DNA of 64,000 bases from an uncultured Chitinophaga sp. (lineage in GTDB: Bacteria; Bacteroidota; Bacteroidia; Chitinophagales; Chitinophagaceae). Below, piece after piece: positions 8,420 through 17,328 of this stretch (position 1 is the stretch's first letter; each line of letters opens with the position of its first letter). The stretch covers positions 248,001 to 312,000 of the forward strand of contig NZ_CABHOU010000054.1 in assembly GCF_902168175.1 (NCBI RefSeq), given 5' to 3'. A program made the translations under genes and the position numbers. Below the pieces are notes generated by a model that ran no database searches, was not told the origin of the DNA, and saw only the letters and a program-made list of their open reading frames with translations.

Positions 8420-8839
8420 TCAGTCTCTGTCTTTAAAAATACTTTCGATCACATCTTTAAGTTCTTTCGATTGCAGGGGTTTTTTCAGCAATCTTACCAC
8501 CAGGGGATTTGCATTTGTACGGCTTATATCGCCAAAATCGAGCGAAGATGATACCATGATGATAGAGCATTGGGATTTAATTTTTTGGGGATACGTATCA
8601 AACGAGCGTAAGAACTCGAACCCGTCCATCTCCGGCATCTGGATATCCAGCAGGATAACCGTAGGCGGAATATGGGGCAGGGAGATGTTGGACGACAGGA
8701 ATTCCAGCGCCTTGTTCGCATTGCTGAACGAGAGCACCGTGCGGCTAAGCTGCTGGAGAGATATTAACTTTTCGTGCAGCAACAAATCGATGTCGTTATC
8801 ATCAATAAGGATAACGCGGAGGTCAGGAATCGAATTCAT
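8420..8839 (-). CDS. Stand-alone response regulator receiver (CheY-like)
   Basis: A 139-aa single-domain receiver. The acidic pocket is Asp13-Asp14 (ILIDDND), the phosphorylated residue is Asp65 in LLDIQMPEMDG, the switch serine lies in IIMVSSS, and the conserved lysine is in LLKKPL near residue 120. There is no output domain, so it works by protein contact or as a phosphate relay. Its start overlaps the end of the upstream receiver-kinase gene by 17 bp, which implies translational coupling and the same pathway. It is the last gene of the set transcribed leftward from 12094. The family is certain; the partner is inferred from the overlap. Confidence 0.93.
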   Translation of the reverse strand: MNSIPDLRVILIDDNDIDLLLHEKLISLQQLSRTVLSFSNANKALEFLSSNISLPHIPPTVILLDIQMPEMDGFEFLRSFDTYPQKIKSQCSIIMVSSSLDFGDISRTNANPLVVRLLKKPLQSKELKDVIESIFKDRD

Positions 8840-9920
8840 TTCTGTTAGGAATGGTTATTTCAAATTGGGTACCTTCTCCAAAACGTGAATCTACCGTAAT
8901 GGTACCACCAATTTTGGTTAGCGCTTCTTTTACAATATAAAGCCCAATGCCACTGCCGGGTTTATTGTTGTTTTTAGACCTGAAGAACATTTTGAAGATA
9001 TTGTTCAGGTGTTCGCTCAGAATGCCAATGCCATTGTCTTCGATCCGGATGGTAGCCTTGTGGGGCTCCACTTTTACGATGAGGTTCACGGTAGGGTGTT
9101 CTTCCTCGGGCTTCTGATACTTAACAGCGTTAGATATGAGGTTGTTCAGGATTACGCTGATCCTGAAGGTATCGCCCTTAAACTCCACCGGCTGGTCGAC
9201 CTCTACATTAAAGTTGATAGAGGTGTTTTGGTGGTGGAAAGTATCGGTACAATCCCTTATCAGGTTATTAAAGTCTATCCTTTCAAACTCAAGTTCAAGG
9301 CGTGAGTTGCGGTAATATTCAATGATTTTCTGGATAAACCCGTCCAGCCGCGTTACGCACATCTCAATCATGTTCATGTACCCATTGGGGTCGGTAACAC
9401 TGTTATCGAGGCGGGAAAGGTTGATGATGCCCAGAACAGACATCAGGGGGGAGCGGAGGTCGTGCGACGTGGAATAAATGAACCTGTTCAGTTCGTCGTT
9501 TGTTTTTTCCAGCTCTATAATCTTCTCTTTCAGTTGTTTACGTGCAGCGTGTATCTCGTAGGCGTTATTAATGGTACGATGCAGCTCCTGTTCATCCCAG
9601 GGCTTTTTAATGTACGAGTAAATATGACCTTTGTTGATGGCATCTATAATGTCTTCAACATCGGTATAGCCTGTGAGCAGTATGCGGATGGGGTCGGGCA
9701 GTACGTTCTTGATCTCATTAAAAAATTCCACACCCGTTGTATTGGGCATCTTCTGGTCTGCAATGATGATGTGAACGTCTATCCCTTTCAACACCTGTTT
9801 TCCTTCCTGGGCAGAATTAGCGATGTAAATCTCATAGTTCCTGCGGAAGCTTGCCATAAAGGCATTCAGGTTATGAACCTCATCGTCAATATAGAGTATT
9901 CTGATCCGGTTGTTTTTCAT
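8823..9920 (-). CDS. Receiver-histidine kinase hybrid
   Basis: A 365-aa soluble protein. The N-terminal receiver (about 5-120) has Asp12-Asp13, phospho-acceptor Asp55 in ADQKMP, Thr83 in LLTGYTD, and Lys106 in IKKPW. A coiled linker (125-145) leads to a HisKA dimerisation domain with His153 in STSHDLRSPL, then a HATPase domain with N box NNLISNAVKYQ, G1 DNGIGI and G2 GSGIGLYIV. It has no sensor or membrane part, so its input is phosphate on Asp55, probably from the 7TMR-DISM kinase encoded 8 bp upstream. The receiver resembles RpfG-type ones with a TGYTD motif. Together with the downstream receiver it forms a likely three-step relay. Confidence 0.93.
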   Translation of the reverse strand: MKNNRIRILYIDDEVHNLNAFMASFRRNYEIYIANSAQEGKQVLKGIDVHIIIADQKMPNTTGVEFFNEIKNVLPDPIRILLTGYTDVEDIIDAINKGHIYSYIKKPWDEQELHRTINNAYEIHAARKQLKEKIIELEKTNDELNRFIYSTSHDLRSPLMSVLGIINLSRLDNSVTDPNGYMNMIEMCVTRLDGFIQKIIEYYRNSRLELEFERIDFNNLIRDCTDTFHHQNTSINFNVEVDQPVEFKGDTFRISVILNNLISNAVKYQKPEEEHPTVNLIVKVEPHKATIRIEDNGIGILSEHLNNIFKMFFRSKNNNKPGSGIGLYIVKEALTKIGGTITVDSRFGEGTQFEITIPNRNEFDS

Positions 9921-9928
9921 CTAAGGGT

Positions 9929-12094
9929 TTATTGAGACGAATGGTTCGAGATATTTAAAGGTAAATATATAATAAATTCTGCTCCTTTACCCGGTGCAGA
10001 CTCAACCAAAATCTTTCCATGATGCTTCTCGATAATGCTAAAAACAATGGAAAGTCCAAGCCCAGTGCCTTCTCCCACATCTTTGGTGGTAAAAAACGGG
10101 TCGAAGATCTTTTCTTTCACCTTATCGGTCATACCTATACCGGAGTCTTTTATGCTCACACTCACCTGGTTAGCGTCTTTATGAAGCCTGGTGGAGATGG
10201 TGAGTGACTCATCGCCCTGCTCGGGTTTCATTTTTATAGCGTTGAGGGCGTTATTGATGATGTTGAGGAATACCTGGTTCAGTTTACCGGCATAACATTC
10301 CACCTTGGGCAGCTCCCCGTAGTCGCGTATAATATTAATGTGCTGGGGAATAGTATTACGAAGCAGTACCAGGGTCGAATTGAGTCCCTCGTGCAGGTCT
10401 ACCGACTTGAGGTCACTTTCATCGAGACGGCTAAACGTACGCAGGCCTCTCACGATCTCGGCTGTACGGGATGCGCCGTCTTCAATACCGGTAATCAGTG
10501 ATTCGATCTCGTTATGCACGTACTCGATGTCAATTTCCTGCTTGAACCGCTGTATTTCCTGCAATTGCTGGGGGAATTTGTCTGGCGATATGGTTTCTAT
10601 CTCTTCGTACTTACGCAGTAGCATTTTTATATCCGCAAAGTCCAGTTTCAATGGCTTGATATTGGACGTAACGAAGTTGATAGGATTGTTGATCTCATGG
10701 GCGATACCTGCGGTTAACTGACCCAGGGAAGCCATTTTCTCGGCCTCTACCAGCTGTGTTTGGGCCGATTTGAGGTTGCTGAGTACTTTGTTCAGTTCTT
10801 TATTGCTGGACTGTAATTCCTCGGTGCGTTCCTGCACTTTGGCTTCCAGCACTACGTTTTGCTCTCTTACCAGCTGCTCGTTCTCCTGCGAAACCTGCAG
10901 GGCCAGCGCAGCGGAGGCATCTTTCTCCTTCCTGTAAATATTGATCTTGTTGGCCAGCGCAAAGGAAAGTAATGTTACCTCGGCAGCAGAACCTACCTGC
11001 AACGCATAATAGGTAAAGTCGTTATAGGGCAGGAAGTTGAAGTTGCGCATCACGAAAATCATTACACTGGTAAGGAAAATGCCCCAGGCAATGAGGAAGT
11101 ACCTGGCAGGTGTAAAACCGGTGCGGTTCACCACGATACCTACGAAAATTGCTATCAGCGCGCCACTCATGGCTACCACCTGCACCCATACCTGTGCCAC
11201 CATGTAGGCGTCCAGGAACATTGGGATGAAGCAAAGCAGGTAGAAGATCGTAACAACATGCAGCATTTTATGTCCCAGCGGATAACGTTCCTTCGAGTGG
11301 AGGAACGATTGTATGAACAAGGCTGCGGTAATACCATTGAGGATAGGAATGAACACCGTATCGTGCTTCACCAGCCACACATTATCCGGGTACAGGAACC
11401 GGAAGGTATAACCCTGTTGTGAAGCCTGGGTAAGACCTACGCAGATTATGTACGCTACGTATACCAGGTAACTGCTGTCGCGGGTGGTAAGGTAAATAAA
11501 CAGGTTATAAAAGGCCATTACCAGGATAATGCCTATGTATATGCCGAATATAAAGTTACGCTGACTGTTTTTTTCGTTGATATAGGTTTCGGTAGAGAGG
11601 TAGATAGGCAATTGTGCCTGTTCATCGGCTCTAACGGAAAGGTAAAAGTGTTTTGTTTCACCAGGTTTTATCTGCAGGGGGAAGATATAGTTCTGATGAT
11701 CGATGGGACGCAGGTCGTAACGCTTCATCGAACCTAACTGCAGGGAGGTAAACTGGTCGCCGGGTTGCTGTTCGTAAAGTGTAATTTCATCTATGGTAGG
11801 ATATTCTATTTCCAGTTGCAGCTTTTCCGTTTTGGAATGATTGGTGATGGAGAACCTCGCCCAGTGAGTGTAGGGAGTAATCATGAGGTTAGGCACATCC
11901 TGTTCTGAAGGTTTGAACACCTGGTCCTGCACCTGTTCAACGGTAAGCTTGTTCGTTTTATCTACATACAGCTCCAGCGATTTACCGATGTGCATCAGTT
12001 TTGCTTCATCGCTATATACGATAGGGCCGCCTGCCCGGGATGCTCCGCCGGTAAATACCAGTATGATCAGTAAGAAGAAAAAGCGCATTTGCAT
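9929..12094 (-). CDS. 7TMR-DISM sensor histidine kinase
   Basis: A 721-aa membrane kinase. It has a signal peptide ([17 protein letters not shown]), an extracytoplasmic 7TMR-DISMED2 domain (about 30-175, with [11 protein letters not shown] and [11 protein letters not shown]), seven membrane helices (about 185-390), a coiled coil (395-445), then HisKA with His466 in [13 protein letters not shown] and a HATPase domain with [17 protein letters not shown] and [18 protein letters not shown]2 folds like carbohydrate-binding modules and is thought to sense small extracellular ligands. It is followed after 8 bp by the receiver-kinase gene. The acyltransferase gene ends 107 bp upstream, with a 13-bp inverted repeat in that gap. 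The ligand is unknown. Confidence 0.94.
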   Translation of the reverse strand: MQMRFFFLLIILVFTGGASRAGGPIVYSDEAKLMHIGKSLELYVDKTNKLTVEQVQDQVFKPSEQDVPNLMITPYTHWARFSITNHSKTEKLQLEIEYPTIDEITLYEQQPGDQFTSLQLGSMKRYDLRPIDHQNYIFPLQIKPGETKHFYLSVRADEQAQLPIYLSTETYINEKNSQRNFIFGIYIGIILVMAFYNLFIYLTTRDSSYLVYVAYIICVGLTQASQQGYTFRFLYPDNVWLVKHDTVFIPILNGITAALFIQSFLHSKERYPLGHKMLHVVTIFYLLCFIPMFLDAYMVAQVWVQVVAMSGALIAIFVGIVVNRTGFTPARYFLIAWGIFLTSVMIFVMRNFNFLPYNDFTYYALQVGSAAEVTLLSFALANKINIYRKEKDASAALALQVSQENEQLVREQNVVLEAKVQERTEELQSSNKELNKVLSNLKSAQTQLVEAEKMASLGQLTAGIAHEINNPINFVTSNIKPLKLDFADIKMLLRKYEEIETISPDKFPQQLQEIQRFKQEIDIEYVHNEIESLITGIEDGASRTAEIVRGLRTFSRLDESDLKSVDLHEGLNSTLVLLRNTIPQHINIIRDYGELPKVECYAGKLNQVFLNIINNALNAIKMKPEQGDESLTISTRLHKDANQVSVSIKDSGIGMTDKVKEKIFDPFFTTKDVGEGTGLGLSIVFSIIEKHHGKILVESAPGKGAEFIIYLPLNISNHSSQ

Positions 12095-12143
12095 CTTTAA
12101 AAGGATAGGAACGAAATTTTAGACAGCTGTAAATTATGGATTT

Positions 12144-12171
12144 CTGCCAGTATTGTAAACAATATTGGCAG
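12144..12171. promoter_or_regulatory. 13-bp inverted repeat between acyltransferase and sensor kinase
   Basis: CTGCCAGTATTGT (12144-12156) and ACAATATTGGCAG (12159-12171) pair across two bases, with one G-T wobble. There is no T run on the minus strand after it, so an operator or RNA processing site is as likely as a terminator. It lies 50 bp upstream of the kinase start. Confidence 0.45.
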
Positions 12172-12201
12172 TCGTTGGCATTAATAAGAGGGCCTTGGGG
12201 C

Positions 12202-12951
12202 TTAAGAATCCTTTTTTTCTTCCAGTTCGTCCTCTACGTTCAGTGCTGCATCATCTTCCGGAATGTAGTCTACATGCAGCAAATAGCTTACTTCGAATAT
12301 ACCTTTGGGGCCTGTTTCTGTTCTTGTTTGGTTAGGTTGCCTGCGCAATTCGCGTATCAGGTTTTTCTCAGATTCGTCGGCGCTTTCCAGAATTGTAATA
12401 TCGTCTATCACCATGGCAGTGGCAATAAAGTCATCTTTAGGATAGTAAAAAGTGCCCTCATTACCCAGCGATGTGTCGATTTTAGCGCCCACCCTTCGCG
12501 CCATGCGGGTAGTAATGGGAGCGCAAAGTACGTGTACCCTGTCTACCGGCAGTTGCGTCATCAATGCTACGCATACCCTTGATAAAATCAGGCTGCCTAT
12601 GCCCATACCGGCTACCTCTTTCGAGTTCCACATGCCGCAAATCTCTGCGCTGCCTTTATGCACATCTGTATAAATCTTGGGATCGTATTTGCCGATGGCG
12701 GTTTCGATGGGGAGGGGCATTACACCGTCTGCCAGTTGCACACGGGCGCCACCGTAGGTTTTTTCCCCGGTTTCATCCTCTACTATCACCACGATGGTGT
12801 TCCTGTGCTGGAGCCAGTCTACATTACCAGAAGTAATTTTGGCGATGCCAAAATGTATTTCCAGCAGCTTGCTATGCCCTTCATAGAAACGCATACACGC
12901 TTCCGGATCTTCTGGCGCAATAAAAGCTCTTACATTGATCGTGACACTCAT
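12202..12951 (-). CDS. GNAT-fold acyltransferase, resembling autoinducer-synthase type enzymes
   Basis: A 249-aa soluble protein. The middle has a GNAT-like core: the strand IVVIVEDETGEKTYGGARVQL, then ICGMWNSKEVAGMGIGSLILSRV near 108-130, where GMGIG matches the acyl-CoA pyrophosphate loop (R/Q-x-x-G-x-G/A). The following VDRVHVLCAPITTRMARRVGA and the aromatic FYYPKDDFIATAM segment fit the later strands. The acidic residue before the loop and the broad layout recall acyl-homoserine lactone synthases and FeeM-type N-acyl amino acid synthases, but that is a resemblance only. The C-terminus is very acidic (EDDAALNVEDELEEKKDS). It starts 34 bp after the ThiF-like gene on the same strand, so the two are an operon. 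A plain protein or small-molecule acetyltransferase is the main alternative. Confidence 0.65.
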   Translation of the reverse strand: MSVTINVRAFIAPEDPEACMRFYEGHSKLLEIHFGIAKITSGNVDWLQHRNTIVVIVEDETGEKTYGGARVQLADGVMPLPIETAIGKYDPKIYTDVHKGSAEICGMWNSKEVAGMGIGSLILSRVCVALMTQLPVDRVHVLCAPITTRMARRVGAKIDTSLGNEGTFYYPKDDFIATAMVIDDITILESADESEKNLIRELRRQPNQTRTETGPKGIFEVSYLLHVDYIPEDDAALNVEDELEEKKDS

Positions 12952-12985
12952 TGGTTTGCTCGTTTAATTATTTATGCGCAAGACG

Positions 12986-14083
12986 TTATTTGATCAACTG
13001 TTCAAAATCCACATAATACCTGCCCGAAGTAGTTAGCTGGCCGAGTAGTATTCTTCTCACAGTGTCTGTTACCATTGCCCCACCTAAAACGACAGAAGAG
13101 GCCAGTTGGGGCCATGTGGTGATGGTTTTTCCTATTTCTCCGAGCGACATTTTCATCCTGGGCGACATGTTGTGCATGTCTACCATGGGTCCAAGTATGG
13201 GTACTTTTTCTTCATTTGTCAGGTTTTTCAATGTTTTTATATCGATATCGGGTATTAACCCGTGCATCATCGGGTAATCGGGAACCAGGTCGTACCGTTC
13301 AATATCCAGCATACCCCTGTCGTTCATCTCCATAACCACCGGCATTTTTAATGCCTTTGCGCGTATGCGGCTGATGATTTTTATGTCTATACCGTCACAC
13401 TCTTCTATCAGCGTATCCAACTGTCCGCCACCTGTAAGGAAGTCGTCGAGATTTTCTTCCGTAGCACCGTCTGTATAACAACGTACTTTAATAAAAGGAT
13501 CTAATTCTACGATTTCCCGGGCGGCAATAATCACTTTGGGAACATTCAGGTTGTAAATCCCTGTACGGATGCGGTTCATATTTGACAGTTCCAGGGCATC
13601 GAAGTCCGCCAGCCGCAGTTCCCCACAGATGCGTTCCATTACCAGTGTTAATGCTATGGATTGCCCAACAGAAAGGCCAATTACGCCAATCTTCTTTTTA
13701 GCCAGCAAATCGCGCTCCTCTTTGGTGATCTTTTGCATATTCCTGGCAGTACGCAGTTCAATGAATTCTGCTTCATCCACAATATGCACCACCCTTGCCG
13801 ACCAGGGGAAGTATACCCAAACGCCATATTCTTCTGCCGGCGCGCTGCCAAGGTGGGCGGCGGCCAGGTCATTGATTTCTTCGGAACTTAATTTCTTGGT
13901 TGGGTGCTGGATCTTTACCAGTTCTTTTAACTGGATGTCCAGTTCATCATATACTTTGATATGCTCATGCTGCTCCAGCAAAGCAACAAGCGCCTGTTTT
14001 TCGGAAGCGTTCGCCAACCGGTAAAACTCCGGGTTGTAATTAAGTAATTGCTGTTTGTCTCTGTCGACTCGGTTCTGGATCAT
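12986..14083 (-). CDS. E1/ThiF-like adenylyltransferase (Rv1355c-type, without nitroreductase domain)
   Basis: A 365-aa protein with a 128-residue helical N-terminal region and then a ThiF/MoeB adenylation domain. The nucleotide loop is KIGVIGLSVGQS (131-142), followed by LRLADFDALELSNMNR, which lines up with the MoeB LLDFDTVSLSNLQR segment, and VPKVIIAAREIVELDP. The later IEECDGIDIK matches the CTDN position of MoeB. No CxxC zinc pairs are seen. The N-terminal EEYGVWVYFPWS and the loop closely resemble what I recall of the Rv1355c family, whose members carry a C-terminal nitroreductase domain that is absent here. These enzymes adenylate a C-terminal carboxylate of a protein or peptide; no small ubiquitin-like partner is visible nearby. 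It leads the GNAT operon; a TAGTTTTG -7-like element lies 91-98 bp upstream (14174-14181, minus). Confidence 0.8.
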   Translation of the reverse strand: MIQNRVDRDKQQLLNYNPEFYRLANASEKQALVALLEQHEHIKVYDELDIQLKELVKIQHPTKKLSSEEINDLAAAHLGSAPAEEYGVWVYFPWSARVVHIVDEAEFIELRTARNMQKITKEERDLLAKKKIGVIGLSVGQSIALTLVMERICGELRLADFDALELSNMNRIRTGIYNLNVPKVIIAAREIVELDPFIKVRCYTDGATEENLDDFLTGGGQLDTLIEECDGIDIKIISRIRAKALKMPVVMEMNDRGMLDIERYDLVPDYPMMHGLIPDIDIKTLKNLTNEEKVPILGPMVDMHNMSPRMKMSLGEIGKTITTWPQLASSVVLGGAMVTDTVRRILLGQLTTSGRYYVDFEQLIK

Positions 14084-14173
14084 CTTGCTGCCTCTCGGCT
14101 CATTTATCTTATTAATAATTTATGCTCAGGTGTCTTCTTCTTAGTATGGGTATAGGTACTGCTCTCCAGATCC

Positions 14174-14181
14174 CAAAACTA
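14174..14181 (-). promoter_or_regulatory. Bacteroidota -7-like element upstream of the ThiF-like gene
   Basis: Reads TAGTTTTG on the minus strand, a match to TAnnTTTG. No clear TTTG -33 element lies 19-21 bp further up, so support is partial. Confidence 0.35.
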
Positions 14182-14799
14182 TTACTCTTTTCGCTTACCC
14201 GCTTCATTCCGGCCGCCATTTACGATAAAAAAATAAATCGACGCAAATATTAATATGTAATATCTGAACCGTTTCTATCGTGTTTCGGCGGAACACTGGT
14301 TTATAAAACCTGCCTGGAAGCTGATTTTACTAAGAAATTGACTGCTACCAGCCGCCTTGGCCGCTAATAGCTGTTGTTGTTGTTGTTTTAATTAATAAGA
14401 GCAAAATCAGTCTTAACAATCACTGGAGGAGTATACAAACGAAAGGTTACTTAATGCCCGGGGGAAAGCGATTACCAGGTTTCAACACATGTGAACGACA
14501 AAATCTCGCAGCCTGCTGCTCAGGCAAGAAATGGCTAAAACAGCTGAAACAACTAACAAGTGCACTACTACTAAGGGTTAAGTAGTATGCTTCACCAGGG
14601 ACAAATAGCTTCATTGCTAAAATCGATTAAATACTAACTGCTACACAAGAATGAAAAGTAAAATAGCAATTAATTTCAAATTAAACTATATAATTCTATC
14701 ATAGGTGCCATATTTATTAGAATAACATCAGAATGGTGCAAATCTTAGCGTATTTTATTATTAATAATTTATGATGAGATTAGGAGGATTGGTGTAAAA
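14182..14799. other. Long non-coding gap, no gene seen
   Basis: About 620 bp between divergent genes with many stops in all frames and high AT content at 14600-14790. A run of TTG units sits near 14371-14385. No tRNA shape, no repeat of the 11-bp type and no clear RNA structure was recognised. It must hold the promoters of both flanking genes. Confidence 0.6.
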
Positions 14800-14833
14800 T
14801 TTGCACATAGATTAGGCCGATCGATTAGATTTG
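14800..14833 (+). promoter_or_regulatory. Bacteroidota promoter of the superoxide dismutase gene
   Basis: TTTG at 14800-14803 (-33) and TAGATTTG at 14826-14833 (-7), spaced by 22 bp, one more than the common 19-21. Transcription would start near 14840, giving a very short leader before the ATG at 14854. Confidence 0.6.
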
Positions 14834-14853
14834 TAATAATAATATGCTTTAAC

Positions 14854-15579
14854 ATGGATAAAAGAGAATTCCTGAAACTGGCGGGTATAGCCGGTGCGGC
14901 TGCTGTGGTAAACCCGAAGGGTTTATTTGCCAGTTCATCTGAAAGTGCAGTATTGGCCGACCCCAAGGCGCCATTTACATTGCCCGAGTTACCTTACAGT
15001 GTATCTGCACTGGAGCCCAGCATAGATAAAATGACGATGGAGATCCACCACGGAAAACACCACGCCGCCTATGTAAAGAACCTCAATGATGCCCTGCCTG
15101 GTACCGCTTTCGCCTCTCTCAGCCTCAGCGAAATACTGGCCAGGGTTACAGAAAAAGATAAGGCGATCCGTAATAATGCCGGCGGTCACTATAACCACAG
15201 CCTGTTCTGGACGGTGCTGGGTGGCGAAAAATCATCGCCTTCGGCCAAACTGGCAAAAGCCATAGAAGCCACTGTTGCTCCCTGGGAAGAGTTTCAGAAG
15301 AAATTCAACGACGCGGCCAAAAACCAGTTCGGCTCCGGTTGGGCCTGGCTTATCGTAAAAAAGGATAAAACACTGGCGGTAACTTCTACCCCTAACCAGG
15401 ATAACCCTTTGATGACGCAGATCGTGAAGGAAACAGGTACGCCTATACTGGGTCTCGACGTGTGGGAACATGCGTACTACCTTAAATACCAGAACAAACG
15501 CCCTGACTATATTAGTGCTTTCTGGAACGTGGTAAACTGGAAAGAAGTGGAAAAACGTTATGAGGCGGCAATTAAATAA
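14854..15579 (+). CDS. Iron/manganese superoxide dismutase with export signal
   Basis: A 241-aa protein: about 37 N-terminal residues forming a Tat-like signal ([18 protein letters not shown], with KR in place of RR), followed by a complete Fe/Mn SOD. The start of the mature domain ([19 protein letters not shown]) and metal ligands are present: His65 in MEIHHGKHH, His115 in [10 protein letters not shown], Asp202 and His206 in [13 protein letters not shown]. It disproportionates superoxide to peroxide and oxygen. The leader suggests action in the periplasm or bound to the membrane, unlike most cytoplasmic SODs. Whether Tat accepts the KR pair is not certain. The gene stands alone with its own promoter and a strong shared terminator. 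Metal choice (Fe or Mn) cannot be settled by eye. Confidence 0.94.
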   Translation: MDKREFLKLAGIAGAAAVVNPKGLFASSSESAVLADPKAPFTLPELPYSVSALEPSIDKMTMEIHHGKHHAAYVKNLNDALPGTAFASLSLSEILARVTEKDKAIRNNAGGHYNHSLFWTVLGGEKSSPSAKLAKAIEATVAPWEEFQKKFNDAAKNQFGSGWAWLIVKKDKTLAVTSTPNQDNPLMTQIVKETGTPILGLDVWEHAYYLKYQNKRPDYISAFWNVVNWKEVEKRYEAAIK

Positions 15580-15601
15580 GCCCATCCTCTAAAAAAAGAA
15601 T

Positions 15602-15665
15602 TGCCCCCTGCTGCGAAGCGCCCTTGCGTGAAATCTATTTTCAAAGGCGCCCGTAGCAGGGGGCA
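15602..15665. terminator. Bidirectional terminator between sod and the ArnT-like gene
   Basis: TGCCCCCTGCT (15602-15612) pairs perfectly with AGCAGGGGGCA (15655-15665), with further partial pairing inside (GCGCCC / GGCGCC). It lies between two convergent genes and ends in T- or A-rich flanks on both sides. Confidence 0.75.
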
Positions 15666-15680
15666 GTTTATTATATGTCG

Positions 15681-17306
15681 TTATTTTCTGCGGAAGAATA
15701 CAAACCCGTTCTTTTCGCCTATCAGCTCCAGGTTTGGATTATCCTTATACTTGTCTTTATGATTGATGCGGCAGATGAAATAGGCCGGTTTGTCCAGTTG
15801 TCCGTTCAGCAGCCATTCTTTATCCCATTGTTTAGGATTTGTTGAAGATAGCTTTTTTGAATAGAAAAGGTGAGCGTAACTATGATAATTTAACGGATAC
15901 ACGTATACATCCTTCCCTTCAAACCCTTTAAAGTATTCAATAGCAGCGTTTTGTGAGTATTTTTCCACCTTCGGTACAAAATGCGTCATGGTAACCTGGA
16001 TAAGTACCAGTGCGCTTAAGAACAAACACAGCAGGCCTACCCGGTTTTTACCGCGAAGCAACAGTACGCCGCTAACAATTACCAGTACGATGTAAAATAA
16101 GCCAAAGCCCGATTCTGCAATGTTCCATGGAACGTCCGCCTCCAGGTTGGCCCTGGCAAATTTGTCGCCTATATGCGGAATGAGTTCATTTTTGTACAAA
16201 CCTACCAACGGCAATGCTGCGATGGCTATGCCGAGTATAATGCCTATTACCAGCAAAACGGACACCGTCCACTTTTTAAGTACCATTTTATTCTCCGCCA
16301 GCCGGTAAATAGCCAGTGCTGCGAGAAAGGTAAGCGGAAAGTAACAGAGAGAAGAGTAGTGTACAATTTTGGTTTCTACTATAGAGAAGAGGATGAGCAC
16401 CACCCAGAAAAGGGTCCACATCCATTTTTTGAAGTCTTTTAGTTCGGTAGTTTCGGTAATGTAGATCGACTTGCCGTTCCGGCGACCGCGGATATAGGAG
16501 AGGAGGAAGATGCTGGCGGGGAAACATCCTGCCAGTAATACGATCCAATGGTAAAAGAAAGAGCCGCCATGCCCGGCATCGGGTGTAGTAAACAGGCGTA
16601 CCTGGTAAACAAGGAATTCGTTCACAAACCACCAGCCGTGCGAGATAATTTCATACCCGAACCACAACGCCGGCACCAGCGCTGCAAATGCCACTATCAA
16701 CAGCAAATGCGTCCATTTAATACCGATCCGGAACTTGTTCCATATCCAATACACCAGCAGGCAAAGCACGCATATAATAATAGCCGCCGGACCTTTCGTT
16801 AACACCGCCAGTCCCAGCAGAATACCACTGAAAATAGCCATGCGCAAAGGTTTTTCGCTCCAGTTGATGCGGTAGGCGAAATAAACCGATAGGAAAATGA
16901 AGAGATTAAATGTTGGGTCAATGATGCCCGACTTAAAATAGAAATGCGGTAGCCAGGAGCCCGCATACGCAAGCGTCCACCAGAGCGCGAACTTTTCGTC
17001 TACCATTCTTTTACCAATGGCGAAGCAGCTCAGCAGGGTGGCAATACCTACCACTGCATTAGGGAACCTGGCGGCAAATTCATTTACGCCGAACAGCTTC
17101 ATGCTAATCACCTGCAGCCATATAAACAACGGTGGCTTTTCCCAGAAGGGCCGGAAATCTATCTGTACCTGTGTATAATTCCCGGTAACAATCATTTCGC
17201 GTGCGGCCTCCGCAAAATTTACTTCATCCCAGTCGAACAGGTGAACGGCGCCCAAAAAGGGGATGAACAGTAATGCGGCCACAACGGCAATCAACAGGTA
17301 CTTCAT
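15681..17306 (-). CDS. ArnT/PMT-type lipid-linked sugar glycosyltransferase
   Basis: A 541-aa polytopic membrane protein of the GT-C class. The first periplasmic loop has FDWDEVNFAEAAREM (about 24-38) with the DE pair that binds metal and substrate in ArnT and PMT enzymes, then FWEKPPLFIWLQ. About a dozen hydrophobic helices follow and a soluble C-terminal domain (about 425-541). Such enzymes move a sugar from undecaprenyl or dolichyl phosphate onto lipid A or another acceptor on the periplasmic side. It starts 22 bp downstream of a PAP2 phosphatase gene and after an LptF/G gene, so envelope lipid modification is the likely theme. The sugar and acceptor are unknown, so no arnT symbol is given. 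Confidence 0.85.
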   Translation of the reverse strand: MKYLLIAVVAALLFIPFLGAVHLFDWDEVNFAEAAREMIVTGNYTQVQIDFRPFWEKPPLFIWLQVISMKLFGVNEFAARFPNAVVGIATLLSCFAIGKRMVDEKFALWWTLAYAGSWLPHFYFKSGIIDPTFNLFIFLSVYFAYRINWSEKPLRMAIFSGILLGLAVLTKGPAAIIICVLCLLVYWIWNKFRIGIKWTHLLLIVAFAALVPALWFGYEIISHGWWFVNEFLVYQVRLFTTPDAGHGGSFFYHWIVLLAGCFPASIFLLSYIRGRRNGKSIYITETTELKDFKKWMWTLFWVVLILFSIVETKIVHYSSLCYFPLTFLAALAIYRLAENKMVLKKWTVSVLLVIGIILGIAIAALPLVGLYKNELIPHIGDKFARANLEADVPWNIAESGFGLFYIVLVIVSGVLLLRGKNRVGLLCLFLSALVLIQVTMTHFVPKVEKYSQNAAIEYFKGFEGKDVYVYPLNYHSYAHLFYSKKLSSTNPKQWDKEWLLNGQLDKPAYFICRINHKDKYKDNPNLELIGEKNGFVFFRRK

Positions 17307-17328
17307 GTATGGTTTTCGTTTTTACAGT

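Noticed and set aside
12986..14083. A ubiquitin-like conjugation operon with E1, E2 and a JAB protease
   Set aside because: Only the E1-like domain is present; no E2, JAB or ubiquitin-like gene is next to it.
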